64,000 nt of DNA from assembly GCA_024709425.1 (NCBI GenBank), contig JANJWS010000022.1, positions 1 to 64,000 of the forward strand. Direction: 5' to 3'. This document shows, piece by piece, positions 35,802-44,278 of this stretch (the stretch's first letter is position 1; the number at the start of each line of letters is the position of its first letter). Made by a program: the position numbers and the translations under genes. The notes beneath the pieces were generated by a model, which searched no databases, was not told the DNA's origin, and saw only the letters and a list, made by a program, of their open reading frames with translations. The stretch comes from Thiobacillus sp. Lineage in GTDB: Bacteria > Pseudomonadota > Gammaproteobacteria > Burkholderiales > Thiobacillaceae.

Positions 35802-36893
35802 ATGCATCAAATCGTTCAACTTGATAGCATTTTCGTGGCGCTGGCCGTGGTGATGTTCATCCTCTTCGCCATCGCGGTGCTGATCATCATCGATCACAAG
35901 GCGCGTATCCCCGGCGAGATCCGGCGCGACGTCTTCTCCATCTCGGGCCTGCGACGCAACCACCCGATCTGGGCGTGGATGGTGTCCGTGCTGTTGTGGA
36001 TCATCATCGGCGTCCTGCTCGTCTCGTCCATCTACTCCCTGATGGGCACCAAGAAGGAGCCCGAGACCCCGATGCTCCTGGCGAAGCTGGATGTCGAGCG
36101 GCAGAAGGAGCGGGCGCGTCACTTCCACAACGTGCCTGCGGTCGACCCGCTGGCGCAGGGAAAGCGTCCGGTATGCTCGACCTGCCACAGCGAATATCCG
36201 CACGCCAAGAAACCCATGATCCGCACGCTGCTCAACATGCACACGCAGTTCCTTGGCTGCATGACCTGCCATGCCGACGACCGGAAGATCCCCGAAAAGA
36301 GCATTACCCTGCGCTGGCTCAACTACTCGGGCATCGAGGTCAAGGGCAAGCCCTTCGGGACCGAGGTCGACCCGGCAAGCGGCTCGCTGTTCGAGACCGA
36401 TGACTTCTACTCGAAGATCGTGCCGTACACCACGCTCAACGGCCGCGAGGCGCTTCTGGAAATTACCGAGGATGCGCCGGAAGCACAGGAGTTCATCAAG
36501 CTGCGTAGCCAGCTTTCGGACCAGGACCTCGGCTCGATCAAGAAGGCCTTCCACAGCCAGGTCAATCCGATCGGCCGTTTCTGCACACGCTGTCACGCGG
36601 AGGAGCCGCAGAGCTTCGTGCCCTATCGGGCGCTTGGCTTCTCGGACCAGCGTATCAGTGCTCTCACCAACCTGAACATTGTCGGCATCGTGCAGAAATA
36701 CAAGGAGTTCTACATCCCATCGATTTTCCTCGACGAGACGAACAAGTCGCGTCAGGGTGTGCTGTTCGGCAGTACCGAGCCGGCGCCGGCGCCGAGTGCC
36801 GAGGAAATGAAGCGTGATCCGCGCAGTTGGTGGCGCAACGCCTTCGATGCGCCTCCCCGGGCGGCGGAGCCGCCGCAGGGTACGACGCCGTAG
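35802..36893 (+). CDS. Trihaem cytochrome c with two N-terminal membrane helices (gene I)
   Basis: The 363-residue product has two membrane helices at about residues 9-30 and 56-80. A periplasmic domain follows with three CXXCH sites (CSTCH, CMTCH, CTRCH) and a Pro/Ala-rich tail. The first helix pair with no cleavage site indicates an inner-membrane protein. AAGGA lies six bases before ATG 35802. With cytochrome b and the 38-residue protein it likely forms a quinone-linked membrane complex. Confidence 0.88.
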   Translation: MHQIVQLDSIFVALAVVMFILFAIAVLIIIDHKARIPGEIRRDVFSISGLRRNHPIWAWMVSVLLWIIIGVLLVSSIYSLMGTKKEPETPMLLAKLDVERQKERARHFHNVPAVDPLAQGKRPVCSTCHSEYPHAKKPMIRTLLNMHTQFLGCMTCHADDRKIPEKSITLRWLNYSGIEVKGKPFGTEVDPASGSLFETDDFYSKIVPYTTLNGREALLEITEDAPEAQEFIKLRSQLSDQDLGSIKKAFHSQVNPIGRFCTRCHAEEPQSFVPYRALGFSDQRISALTNLNIVGIVQKYKEFYIPSIFLDETNKSRQGVLFGSTEPAPAPSAEEMKRDPRSWWRNAFDAPPRAAEPPQGTTP

Positions 36894-36894
36894 C

Positions 36895-37818
36895 ATGTGC
36901 CTGGAAGGGGTGCGCCGCGCGCTTCGGGTAGCCGCAGCTGCGACCCTGCTTGGCTTGGCCGGGATGGGGCCGGCAGCGGCGCAGGTTCCGCTGGCGCCGG
37001 CACGCCACCTGTTCGATCTCGCGTCCGGTGGAGGTGTCGCCCTGTCGCTGCCGAGTGACGTGGCGATCGGCACCGGCGGTCGGGCCTACGTGGTCGATGG
37101 CGGCAACCATCGCATCGTGGCGTTCTCCCCAGCCGGCAAGTTCCTGTTCGCGTTCGGCCGCAAGGGTGAGGGTAACGGCGAATTCGTCGATCCGGTGGGC
37201 CTCGGCACCGATGCGCAGGGGCGCGTCTACGTCGCCGACAGCGGCAACCGCCGGATCCAGGTGTTCGATGCCAATGGCGGCTTCAGCGGCTCGTTTCGCA
37301 CCGGCGCAATCCGCCCCATCGACGTGGCGCCCGCATCCGACGGCAAGACACTGTATGTCACCGGGGGGCACCGGCTGACCGTCTTCAGCCCAGCGGGCCA
37401 GGTACTCCGCCAGTGGGGCGTGGAGGGGGAGGCCGAGGGCGAATTCCGCTACCCCGCCTCGGTGACGGTGGCGCGGGACGGCAATGTGTATGTCGTGGAT
37501 GCGCTCAATTCGCGCGTGCAGCTGTTCGATCCGCAGGGGCGTTTCATCTTCCAGGTCGGCGGCTGGGGCGTGTTGCCGGGGCAGTTCTTCCGTCCCAAGG
37601 GCGTCGCGCTCGACAGCCGCGGCCGCATCTACGTGACCGACAGCTACATGGACGTCGTGGAGGTGTTCGGCAGCGACTACCGCTTCCAGTATGTGCTGGG
37701 CACGCGAGGCAAGATCCGCCGGGTGACGGCACCCGGTGGCCTGGCCATCGATGCATCGGACCGTCTGTTCGTGGCGGAAATGCTCGCGAACAAGGTGTCC
37801 GTATTCAGCCTGCGGTGA
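36895..37818 (+). CDS. NHL-repeat beta-propeller, exported (gene J)
   Basis: The 307-residue product has a signal peptide (AAAATLLGLAGMGPAAAQ) and about six NHL repeats of the YVVDGGNHRIVAFSPAGKFLF type, forming a propeller without other domains. No lipobox is seen, unlike gene A. It starts one base after the trihaem gene stop and ends five bases before the 24-haem gene, so all three are surely co-transcribed. Partner binding is the likely role. Confidence 0.88.
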   Translation: MCLEGVRRALRVAAAATLLGLAGMGPAAAQVPLAPARHLFDLASGGGVALSLPSDVAIGTGGRAYVVDGGNHRIVAFSPAGKFLFAFGRKGEGNGEFVDPVGLGTDAQGRVYVADSGNRRIQVFDANGGFSGSFRTGAIRPIDVAPASDGKTLYVTGGHRLTVFSPAGQVLRQWGVEGEAEGEFRYPASVTVARDGNVYVVDALNSRVQLFDPQGRFIFQVGGWGVLPGQFFRPKGVALDSRGRIYVTDSYMDVVEVFGSDYRFQYVLGTRGKIRRVTAPGGLAIDASDRLFVAEMLANKVSVFSLR

Positions 37819-37823
37819 ACGGC

Positions 37824-40800
37824 ATGCCGACGATCATTCCGCACCTCGCGAAACGGCCGCCGGCCGCCTGGCTGCTCGCATGGGCGCTACTGTTCGCGTT
37901 GCTGCCTTGCCTTGCCGAGGCGGCACGGGATATTTCGCCGCAGCGGGAATGCGCGACCTGTCACGTCATGTGGCTGGTCGACTTCAATCGCAAGGACGTC
38001 ACGCCGCTGATCACCCACGATCCCAAGCCCGTGGTCGAGACCGGCAGGCAGGATGCGGCGAGTACCGACCGCATGTGCTTTTCCTGTCATGACGGCTTCG
38101 TCCTGGATTCGCGTTTCGCTTGGCAGAACCGCAGGAACTTCCACCCCATCGGGGTGAAGCCTTCCGGCAAAGTCAACATTCCGACGGTCGACGGCAAGCA
38201 GCTGTTTCCGCTCAACGAGGACGGCAAGGTGTATTGCGGCACCTGCCACAGCGCGCATGGGGTGGAGTGGGGCGAGAAGCGCTCGCCGGTGTTCCTGCGC
38301 ATGAAGAACGTCGATTCCAGCCTGTGCATGGGCTGTCACCTGGAACGCGGCACTGGACCGGATGAGGGCAACCACCCCGTTTTTCGTCCCATGAAGGAGA
38401 TCCCGAACGCGCTGACCCGGGCGGGTGCGCGTTTTGGCAGCGGGAACAACGTCATCTGCCAATCCTGCCATCTCGTTCACGGCGCACCGGAGCGCAAGCT
38501 GCTGGCGGTGAAGAATCCCAATTCCGAACTGTGCGGGACCTGTCACGCGGACCGCAATGCGCACACGCTTGCCGAGGCGGGCCGCTTGGGGACCCATCCG
38601 GTGAACGTCCGGCCCGACAAGGTCAAGATCCCGGGGACGCTGTTCGAGCAGGGGGCGAAGCTGGGCGAGGGCGGCACGGTGATCTGCCAGACCTGCCACA
38701 AGCCGCATTTCGCGGAAGAGGGAGCGCGGATCCTTGTCGCCCCCAATCCGCAGTCCCAGCTGTGTCTGACCTGTCATGTCGGGCAGCGCAGCGTGGCGAC
38801 GAGCAAGCACAACATGGCGCTGGTGAATGCGGCCGACCGCAACGCGCGCGGCCAGGAGGTGGGGCGTGCCGGGGTGTGCAGCGCCTGCCACGTGCCACAT
38901 GGCGGGCAGGGTCCGAAGATGTGGGCGCGTGCGGTCAAGCCGGGCGATGAGCCGGTGTCCGACCTGTGCCTGACCTGCCACACGGACGGTGGCCTGGCTG
39001 CCGAGCGGCAGGTCGGCACGCACACCCATCCGGTGGGACGCGAGATGGCGCGTCTCGGTGGTGCGGTGGAGCTCCCGGGCTACACGGGCGAAGGCGTCAA
39101 GTCCGTGGGCGACGGCAAGGGCCGGGTTGGCTGCGCCAGCTGCCACGACCCGCACCAGTGGGATCCGCGCGATCCGGACAAGGCATCCAAACCCGGCGAT
39201 CCCGGCAGCGGCGCCGACAGGTTCCTGCGCAAGCCCAACGGCCCGGAGGCGGCGCTGTGCCTGACCTGCCACCGGAACAAGACCGGTGTCGTCAATACCA
39301 AACACGACCTCGCCGTGATGGCGCCGGACGCCCGCAACATGCGTGGCCAGACGCCGGCAGAGGCTGGCGTGTGCGCCAGCTGCCACGTTCCGCACAACGG
39401 TCAGGGACCGCGCATGTGGGCGCGTGAGGTACTGGCGGGAACCGACCCCGCTTCGTCCTCCTGCCTCAACTGCCACAACGCCGAGGGCCTCGCGCGCAAC
39501 CGGACCGTCGGTGCCAACAGCCATCCGCTCGATGTGCCGATCGAGCGCATCGGCATCACGGCGAAGGACGGGCAGTGGGCGTTGCCGACACAGGCGGCTG
39601 CCAGGCCGGCGGTCGCGCTGCCGCTGTACGATCCGCATGGCGTGCCCGCCACGCAAGGCGGCAACGTGGCCTGCGGCACCTGCCACGACCCCCACAACTG
39701 GGCGCCTGGCACCAAGGCCCGGCCGGCCGGGGATCCACGCACGACCCGGGGCACGGGCGAGACGAGCTTCCTGCGCCTGCCCAACGACAACAAGGGTACG
39801 CTGTGCGCCAACTGCCACGTCGACAAGGGGCCGATCGCCCTGTCCAAGCACAATCTCGCCATCTCGGCGCCCACCGCGAAGAACCTGCAGGGGCGCACCA
39901 CGGCGGAGACCGGCGTGTGCGGAGCCTGCCATCTGCCGCACAACGGCAACGGCGCCAAGATGTGGGCGCGGGACACCGGGCCGGGGCAGGACGGGATCGA
40001 GGTGCTGTGTGCGGAGTGCCACCGCGACGGCGGCATGGCGGAGAAAAAGCAGACCGGCACCAACAGCCACCCGCTGCGCGTGGATCTCGCGAACACCGGC
40101 GGCCACACCACGCTGCCGCTCTTTACCGCCGACGGAAAGAAGGAACCGGCCCGCGGCAAGGTGGCCTGCGCCACCTGCCACGACCTGCACCGGTGGGATC
40201 CGGTGAACCCGGCCAGCAAGGCCGGGGCGCGGGCCGACGTGGAGGGCGGGGCCGCCGACAGTTTTCTGCGCGTGCCGGCCTGGCCGCAGCCGGCGCTGTG
40301 TGCCGAATGTCACCCCAACAAGCAGCAGGTGAAAGGCACCGACCACGATCTCGCCGTCACCGCGCCAGACGCGACCAATGTGCGGGGGCAGAATGCCCAG
40401 GCGTCCGGTGTGTGCGGGCAGTGTCATATGGTGCACAACGCAGCGGTCCAGGCTCGCCTGTGGGCGCGCCCGGCGGGCGAGGGCAAGGATGTGATGGAGG
40501 GTTTGTGCCGTTCCTGCCACGCCCCCGACAAGGTGGCCGCCGCAAAGCTGCCGCGGCAGGGCAGCCATCCGTCCACCGTCAACGTCATCTCCAATGCGGG
40601 CAACCGGCGTGAACAGGGCGGGCATTTCCCGGTCTTCACGCCCGAGGGCGCGCGCAGCGGTTCGGGGATCATTTCCTGCCCGACCTGCCACAACGCGCAC
40701 CAGTGGAGCCCACAGAAGGCGGAGGCGGGCGAAGGCGGCAACGTCGAGGGCGATGCACGCAACAGCTTCCTGCGCAACACCAGCGATTTTTCACTGTGCG

Positions 40801-40886
40801 CCGATTGTCACGGCATGGATGCCTTGTTCCGCTACAAGTATTTCCACGGCGATATGTCGCGCCGCAAGCATCTGCTTTATCGATGA
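37824..40886 (+). CDS. Giant 24-haem cytochrome c with tandem four-haem modules (gene K)
   Basis: The 1020-residue product has a Sec signal ending near CLAEA and 24 CXXCH motifs, no other recognised domain and no C-terminal anchor. From about residue 288 it is built of tandem modules of 150-180 residues. Each has the order C-x-x-CHDPHxW, LCxxCH, T/S-KHDLAV-xAPDAxNxRGQ, GVCxxCHxPHNGxGxxMWAR, LCxxCH, GTxSHP: four haems per module. Modules start at 38685, 39132, 39672, 40167 and a two-haem remnant at 40677. The architecture points to modular growth of a molecular wire. Location (periplasm or cell surface) is not decided by the sequence. Confidence 0.93.
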   Translation: MPTIIPHLAKRPPAAWLLAWALLFALLPCLAEAARDISPQRECATCHVMWLVDFNRKDVTPLITHDPKPVVETGRQDAASTDRMCFSCHDGFVLDSRFAWQNRRNFHPIGVKPSGKVNIPTVDGKQLFPLNEDGKVYCGTCHSAHGVEWGEKRSPVFLRMKNVDSSLCMGCHLERGTGPDEGNHPVFRPMKEIPNALTRAGARFGSGNNVICQSCHLVHGAPERKLLAVKNPNSELCGTCHADRNAHTLAEAGRLGTHPVNVRPDKVKIPGTLFEQGAKLGEGGTVICQTCHKPHFAEEGARILVAPNPQSQLCLTCHVGQRSVATSKHNMALVNAADRNARGQEVGRAGVCSACHVPHGGQGPKMWARAVKPGDEPVSDLCLTCHTDGGLAAERQVGTHTHPVGREMARLGGAVELPGYTGEGVKSVGDGKGRVGCASCHDPHQWDPRDPDKASKPGDPGSGADRFLRKPNGPEAALCLTCHRNKTGVVNTKHDLAVMAPDARNMRGQTPAEAGVCASCHVPHNGQGPRMWAREVLAGTDPASSSCLNCHNAEGLARNRTVGANSHPLDVPIERIGITAKDGQWALPTQAAARPAVALPLYDPHGVPATQGGNVACGTCHDPHNWAPGTKARPAGDPRTTRGTGETSFLRLPNDNKGTLCANCHVDKGPIALSKHNLAISAPTAKNLQGRTTAETGVCGACHLPHNGNGAKMWARDTGPGQDGIEVLCAECHRDGGMAEKKQTGTNSHPLRVDLANTGGHTTLPLFTADGKKEPARGKVACATCHDLHRWDPVNPASKAGARADVEGGAADSFLRVPAWPQPALCAECHPNKQQVKGTDHDLAVTAPDATNVRGQNAQASGVCGQCHMVHNAAVQARLWARPAGEGKDVMEGLCRSCHAPDKVAAAKLPRQGSHPSTVNVISNAGNRREQGGHFPVFTPEGARSGSGIISCPTCHNAHQWSPQKAEAGEGGNVEGDARNSFLRNTSDFSLCADCHGMDALFRYKYFHGDMSRRKHLLYR
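38685..40676 (+). repeat. Four tandem four-haem modules within gene K
   Basis: Module starts (first Cys codon of the CHDPH-type haem) are at 38685, 39132, 39672 and 40167, with a truncated fifth at 40677. Unit lengths are 447, 540, 495 and 510 bases. Shared landmarks are the KHxLAV/xAPxAxNxRGQ segment between haems two and three and MWAR after haem three. The modules have diverged in sequence, so this is an old duplication rather than a recent DNA repeat. Confidence 0.8.
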
Positions 40887-40926
40887 GATTAGAATTTGTG
40901 GAGGTGATGTGCCGGGATCGGAGTTT

Positions 40927-41022
40927 GTCATTGCGAGCGCAGCGAATGGATCGGGAATGCCAACACGAACCCCGGCATCCGGGTACGCGGGATCGCCACG
41001 GCCCTGCCGACTTCGCGATGAC
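40927..41022. repeat. REP-like dispersed palindromic element
   Basis: The element begins GTCATTGCGAGCGCAGCGA and ends TCGCGATGAC, so its termini are inverted copies with one mismatch. Sequences of this GTCATTGCGAGCG type are common intergenic repeats in many proteobacterial genomes. It lies in the only sizeable gap (209 bases) inside the multihaem cluster, between gene K and gene L. Nothing else is recognised in this gap. Confidence 0.65.
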
Positions 41023-41095
41023 GGCACGCCGCTATTGGCCCCGAAGGACGGGCGCAGACTTGGGCGCTGCTTCGCGCCGCGATCATGGTGATGCA

Positions 41096-42217
41096 ATGAG
41101 GAACCGACCCGTTTCGTTCGCACTCGACGGCCCGTCCCGTGTGCCGTGGTGCATGGTGTTGCGTGGCCCGATGCAGGTGCTCCTGCTCGGCCTGGCGTTG
41201 CTCGTCGCGCTGCCTGCGCGTGGAGAGCCTGCGGCACTGGCACCGAGCGCACCGCAGGCCGCCGCGCCCGAACTGGTCTGGCCGTCGCCACCGTTGCGGC
41301 CACGCATCCGTTATATCGGTTCGATCACCAGCCCGGAGGATATCGGCCACGAGAAGGGCTTCCTGCGCAAGGTGTGGGACTTCATCCGCGGCGAAGTGGA
41401 TGACGAACGGATCGTTCGCCCCATGGCGATCGCGGTCGATGGCAAGGATCGCCTGCTGGTGGCGGATACCAAGCGCGGACGCGTGCACATCTTCGACCGC
41501 AGCCAGCGCCGCTATGCCTTCCTGCGCGGCAGCAAGTGGGACACCCTGCGGCTGCCGATCGGCCTCGCGGTGGACGGTGACGACCGGATCTATGTCGCCG
41601 ACGGCGAATTGAACAAGATTTTCGTCTTCCGGCCGGACGGCAAGTTCGATCGCCTCCTCGATACCGCCGGCTGGCTCAGGCGGCCGTCCGCACTCGCGAT
41701 CGACCGTGTGCGCAAGCGCCTGTACGTAGCCGACACCCCCTCGCACGAAATCAAGGTGATCGACCTGGCGAGTGGCAAGCTTGCCAATGTGATCGGCCGG
41801 CGCGGCGTCGCACCCGGGGAATTCAATTTCCCCACGTTCCTGGCGGTCGACCGTGCTGGCCGCCTGGCCGTCACCGACAGCATGAACATGCGCATCCAGA
41901 TTTTCGACGCCGACGGCAAACAGGTCTCGGCCTTCGGCAAGCACGGTGATGGTTCCGGGGATTTTTCCGCACCCAAGGGGGTGGCGCTGGACAGCGCGGG
42001 GCATGTGTACGTGAGCGACGCAGGCTTCGACAATGTCCAGGTCTTCGACGAGAGGGGACAACTGCTGTTGTTCTGGGGCATCTCCGGCCACGAGGCAGGC
42101 AAGTTCTGGCTGCCCGCGGGGCTGTGGATCGACGCGCAGGACCGGCTCTACGTAGCCGACTCCTACAACAGCCGGGTGCAGATCTTCCAATACCTCGGAG
42201 GGCGCGATGCACGATAG
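41096..42217 (+). CDS. NHL-repeat beta-propeller, exported (gene L)
   Basis: The 373-residue product has a signal region (QVLLLGLALLVALPARGE) and a six-bladed NHL propeller (RLLVADTKRGRVHIFDR, RLYVADSYNSRVQIFQY). It is a paralogue of gene A: both open the mature protein with a LVWP-x-PPxxPRIR segment and both end RVQ(I/V)FQY. No lipobox Cys is present here. ATG 41096 is used; another ATG just before the hydrophobic core (about 41150) is possible. The 11-haem cytochrome follows after 66 bases. Confidence 0.87.
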   Translation: MRNRPVSFALDGPSRVPWCMVLRGPMQVLLLGLALLVALPARGEPAALAPSAPQAAAPELVWPSPPLRPRIRYIGSITSPEDIGHEKGFLRKVWDFIRGEVDDERIVRPMAIAVDGKDRLLVADTKRGRVHIFDRSQRRYAFLRGSKWDTLRLPIGLAVDGDDRIYVADGELNKIFVFRPDGKFDRLLDTAGWLRRPSALAIDRVRKRLYVADTPSHEIKVIDLASGKLANVIGRRGVAPGEFNFPTFLAVDRAGRLAVTDSMNMRIQIFDADGKQVSAFGKHGDGSGDFSAPKGVALDSAGHVYVSDAGFDNVQVFDERGQLLLFWGISGHEAGKFWLPAGLWIDAQDRLYVADSYNSRVQIFQYLGGRDAR

Positions 42218-42283
42218 GCCCAGCTTTGCCGCGGGGCACGCGCCCGGCGCCGCATCTAACTTCATGACCGGAGCCATTGCACC

Positions 42284-44278
42284 ATGACGACGCGCAGCTA
42301 TGCAGGGTTCGCCGCCATCCTGCTGATTGCCGGCCTGCTCGGCTGGACCGCCTCGGGCATGGCCAACATCGCGAACACCAAGCACAATCTCTCCGCGAGC
42401 GGTCCCGGCACCTACAAGGCGACGTCCGAGACCCAGATCTGTGTCTTCTGTCACACGCCGCACAACACCAATCCCGCTGTGCCGCTTTGGAATCATGAGC
42501 TTTCGGCGGCCGTCTACACGCCCTACGGCAGCAACACCCTTGCTGCCGCCGCACCGGGACAGCCCACCGGCTATTCCAAGCTTTGTCTGTCCTGCCATGA
42601 CGGCACGGTCGCGCTGGGGGGCGTGCAGAACCTGCCGTTCGGCCACCAGGCGTCGGGGACGATCTCCGGCCTCGAGGCCTTTCTCACCGGCACGGCGAAC
42701 CTGGGCACCGACCTGCGCAACGACCATCCGGTTTCCTTCACCTACGATGCCACGCTGGCAGCGACCAACCCGGAACTGGTCTCGCCCGCCGCGCTCACCG
42801 GCAAGATCAAGCCGGACAGCGCCGGTGAGATGCAATGCACGAGCTGCCACGATCCTCATACCGCGGCCAATCCGAAATTTCTCCACGTCGGCTTTACCGA
42901 CGCAGGTGGCTATGGTTCGCCACTGTGCCGCACCTGTCACGACAAACAGTACTGGTCGACGGTGGCGGCGCAGGGACATCGCGAATCCACGGCGCAGTGG
43001 AACGGCCTCGGGCTCAACCCCTGGCATGTGCCCGGGCACGATCTCCCGAACGATCCCAATTCCACCCCCAAGGCCAACGGCTGCGAGAACTGCCACCAGC
43101 CGCACAACGCCGCCACCAGCGGCAGCCGCATCCTGAAGCAGGATGGCGAGTCGGGCGTGTGCCTGGTGTGCCACAACGGCAATGTCGCGACGGGTTCCAA
43201 GAACATCGACTACGCGCTTGAACGCGCCTACGCGCACCCGGTGAAGAATCCGGCCTACAACGGGCGCCACGATCCCAAGCGCATGCCCGATGGCAAGGTA
43301 CGAGAGGACGCGGTGCACCTCGGCGACAACCGTCATGCCGAGTGCGAGGACTGCCACAATCCGCACGCCGTATCGCCGGGTGTTTCGCCCAACGTGGGCA
43401 GCGGGACGCCCACCAGCAATCTCGCCTCCAACGCGCTCAAGGGCACCTGGGGCGTGCAGCCTTCGTGGCCCGCGGCCTGGTCGAACGTCACCAGCTACAC
43501 GGTGGTCGATGACGTGCAGTACCAGCACCAGCTCTGCCTCAAGTGCCACTCCTACTACGCCTTCGGCCTCAATCCGCCGCTCGACCCCTATGGCCTCATT
43601 GGTGGCGACAACCGGCTGACCGACCAGGCCAAGGAATTCAATCCCAACAACGCCTCATACCATCCGGTGGTGGCGCCGGGCAAGAACGACTTCATCGCGT
43701 CCGACGGCGCGAATTACAGCGCAGCGTTGGTCGGCGGGATGACGCCATCGAGCGTGATGAACTGCGCCGACTGCCATTCGGACAGCCAGAACACGACCGG
43801 CCTCAAGGGGCCGCATGGCGCCGACTACTGGCCGATCCTGTGGGGGCCGTATGACTTCACCACCGGGATGAATGGCACGGACCACCACCTGTGCTTCAAG
43901 TGCCATGACCGCGGCGTCTATGGGGGGGGTACCAATACCAGCGCGTACAGCACGGGTTTCTCCGGGCGCGTCGGCGGCGCGGCCAAGAATCTGCATAACC
44001 GCCATATCGATTTCCGCAACATGCCCTGCTACGCGTGCCACGCTGCCGTGCCACACGGCTGGAAGCGGCGCGCGCTGCTCATCTACGGTACCGGCACGCC
44101 GGACGAGGCGCCATACAACGCGCACTACCGTTTCCCGATCAATGGCAGCACCATCTATGGCCTCAATTCCGGCATCAACCTCGACGCCATCCAGAGCGGC
44201 AACTGGCGCCGAGTGGATTGCCATAGCGCCAGCGACCCCGGCACGACTGGCGTGACGGGCGTGGGAAGTTGCAGTTGA
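42284..44278 (+). CDS. 11-haem cytochrome c (gene M)
   Basis: The 664-residue product has a signal (AAILLIAGLLGWTASGMA) and 11 CXXCH motifs (CVFCH, CLSCH, CTSCH, CRTCH, CENCH, CLVCH, CEDCH, CLKCH, CADCH, CFKCH, CYACH). The first 200 residues, with four haems, are a paralogue of the whole tetrahaem protein B. The C-terminal 460 residues are added, with long spacings between haems and many aromatic residues. A final VDCHS lacks the first Cys and is not counted. The stop overlaps the ccsB start. Confidence 0.92.
   Translation: MTTRSYAGFAAILLIAGLLGWTASGMANIANTKHNLSASGPGTYKATSETQICVFCHTPHNTNPAVPLWNHELSAAVYTPYGSNTLAAAAPGQPTGYSKLCLSCHDGTVALGGVQNLPFGHQASGTISGLEAFLTGTANLGTDLRNDHPVSFTYDATLAATNPELVSPAALTGKIKPDSAGEMQCTSCHDPHTAANPKFLHVGFTDAGGYGSPLCRTCHDKQYWSTVAAQGHRESTAQWNGLGLNPWHVPGHDLPNDPNSTPKANGCENCHQPHNAATSGSRILKQDGESGVCLVCHNGNVATGSKNIDYALERAYAHPVKNPAYNGRHDPKRMPDGKVREDAVHLGDNRHAECEDCHNPHAVSPGVSPNVGSGTPTSNLASNALKGTWGVQPSWPAAWSNVTSYTVVDDVQYQHQLCLKCHSYYAFGLNPPLDPYGLIGGDNRLTDQAKEFNPNNASYHPVVAPGKNDFIASDGANYSAALVGGMTPSSVMNCADCHSDSQNTTGLKGPHGADYWPILWGPYDFTTGMNGTDHHLCFKCHDRGVYGGGTNTSAYSTGFSGRVGGAAKNLHNRHIDFRNMPCYACHAAVPHGWKRRALLIYGTGTPDEAPYNAHYRFPINGSTIYGLNSGINLDAIQSGNWRRVDCHSASDPGTTGVTGVGSCS

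Noticed and set aside
41146-41403. Small plus-strand frames inside the propeller and cytochrome genes
   Set aside because: They are other-frame readings of coding sequence with skewed Arg/Pro/Ala composition and no independent support.
37887-43549. Long minus-strand open frames opposite the 24-haem and later genes
   Set aside because: They are shadows of strongly supported cytochrome and propeller genes; no signal, motif or ribosome site supports them.
44215-44226. Twelfth haem site VDCHS near the end of gene M
   Set aside because: The first Cys of CXXCH is missing (RVDCH), so no covalent haem is expected.
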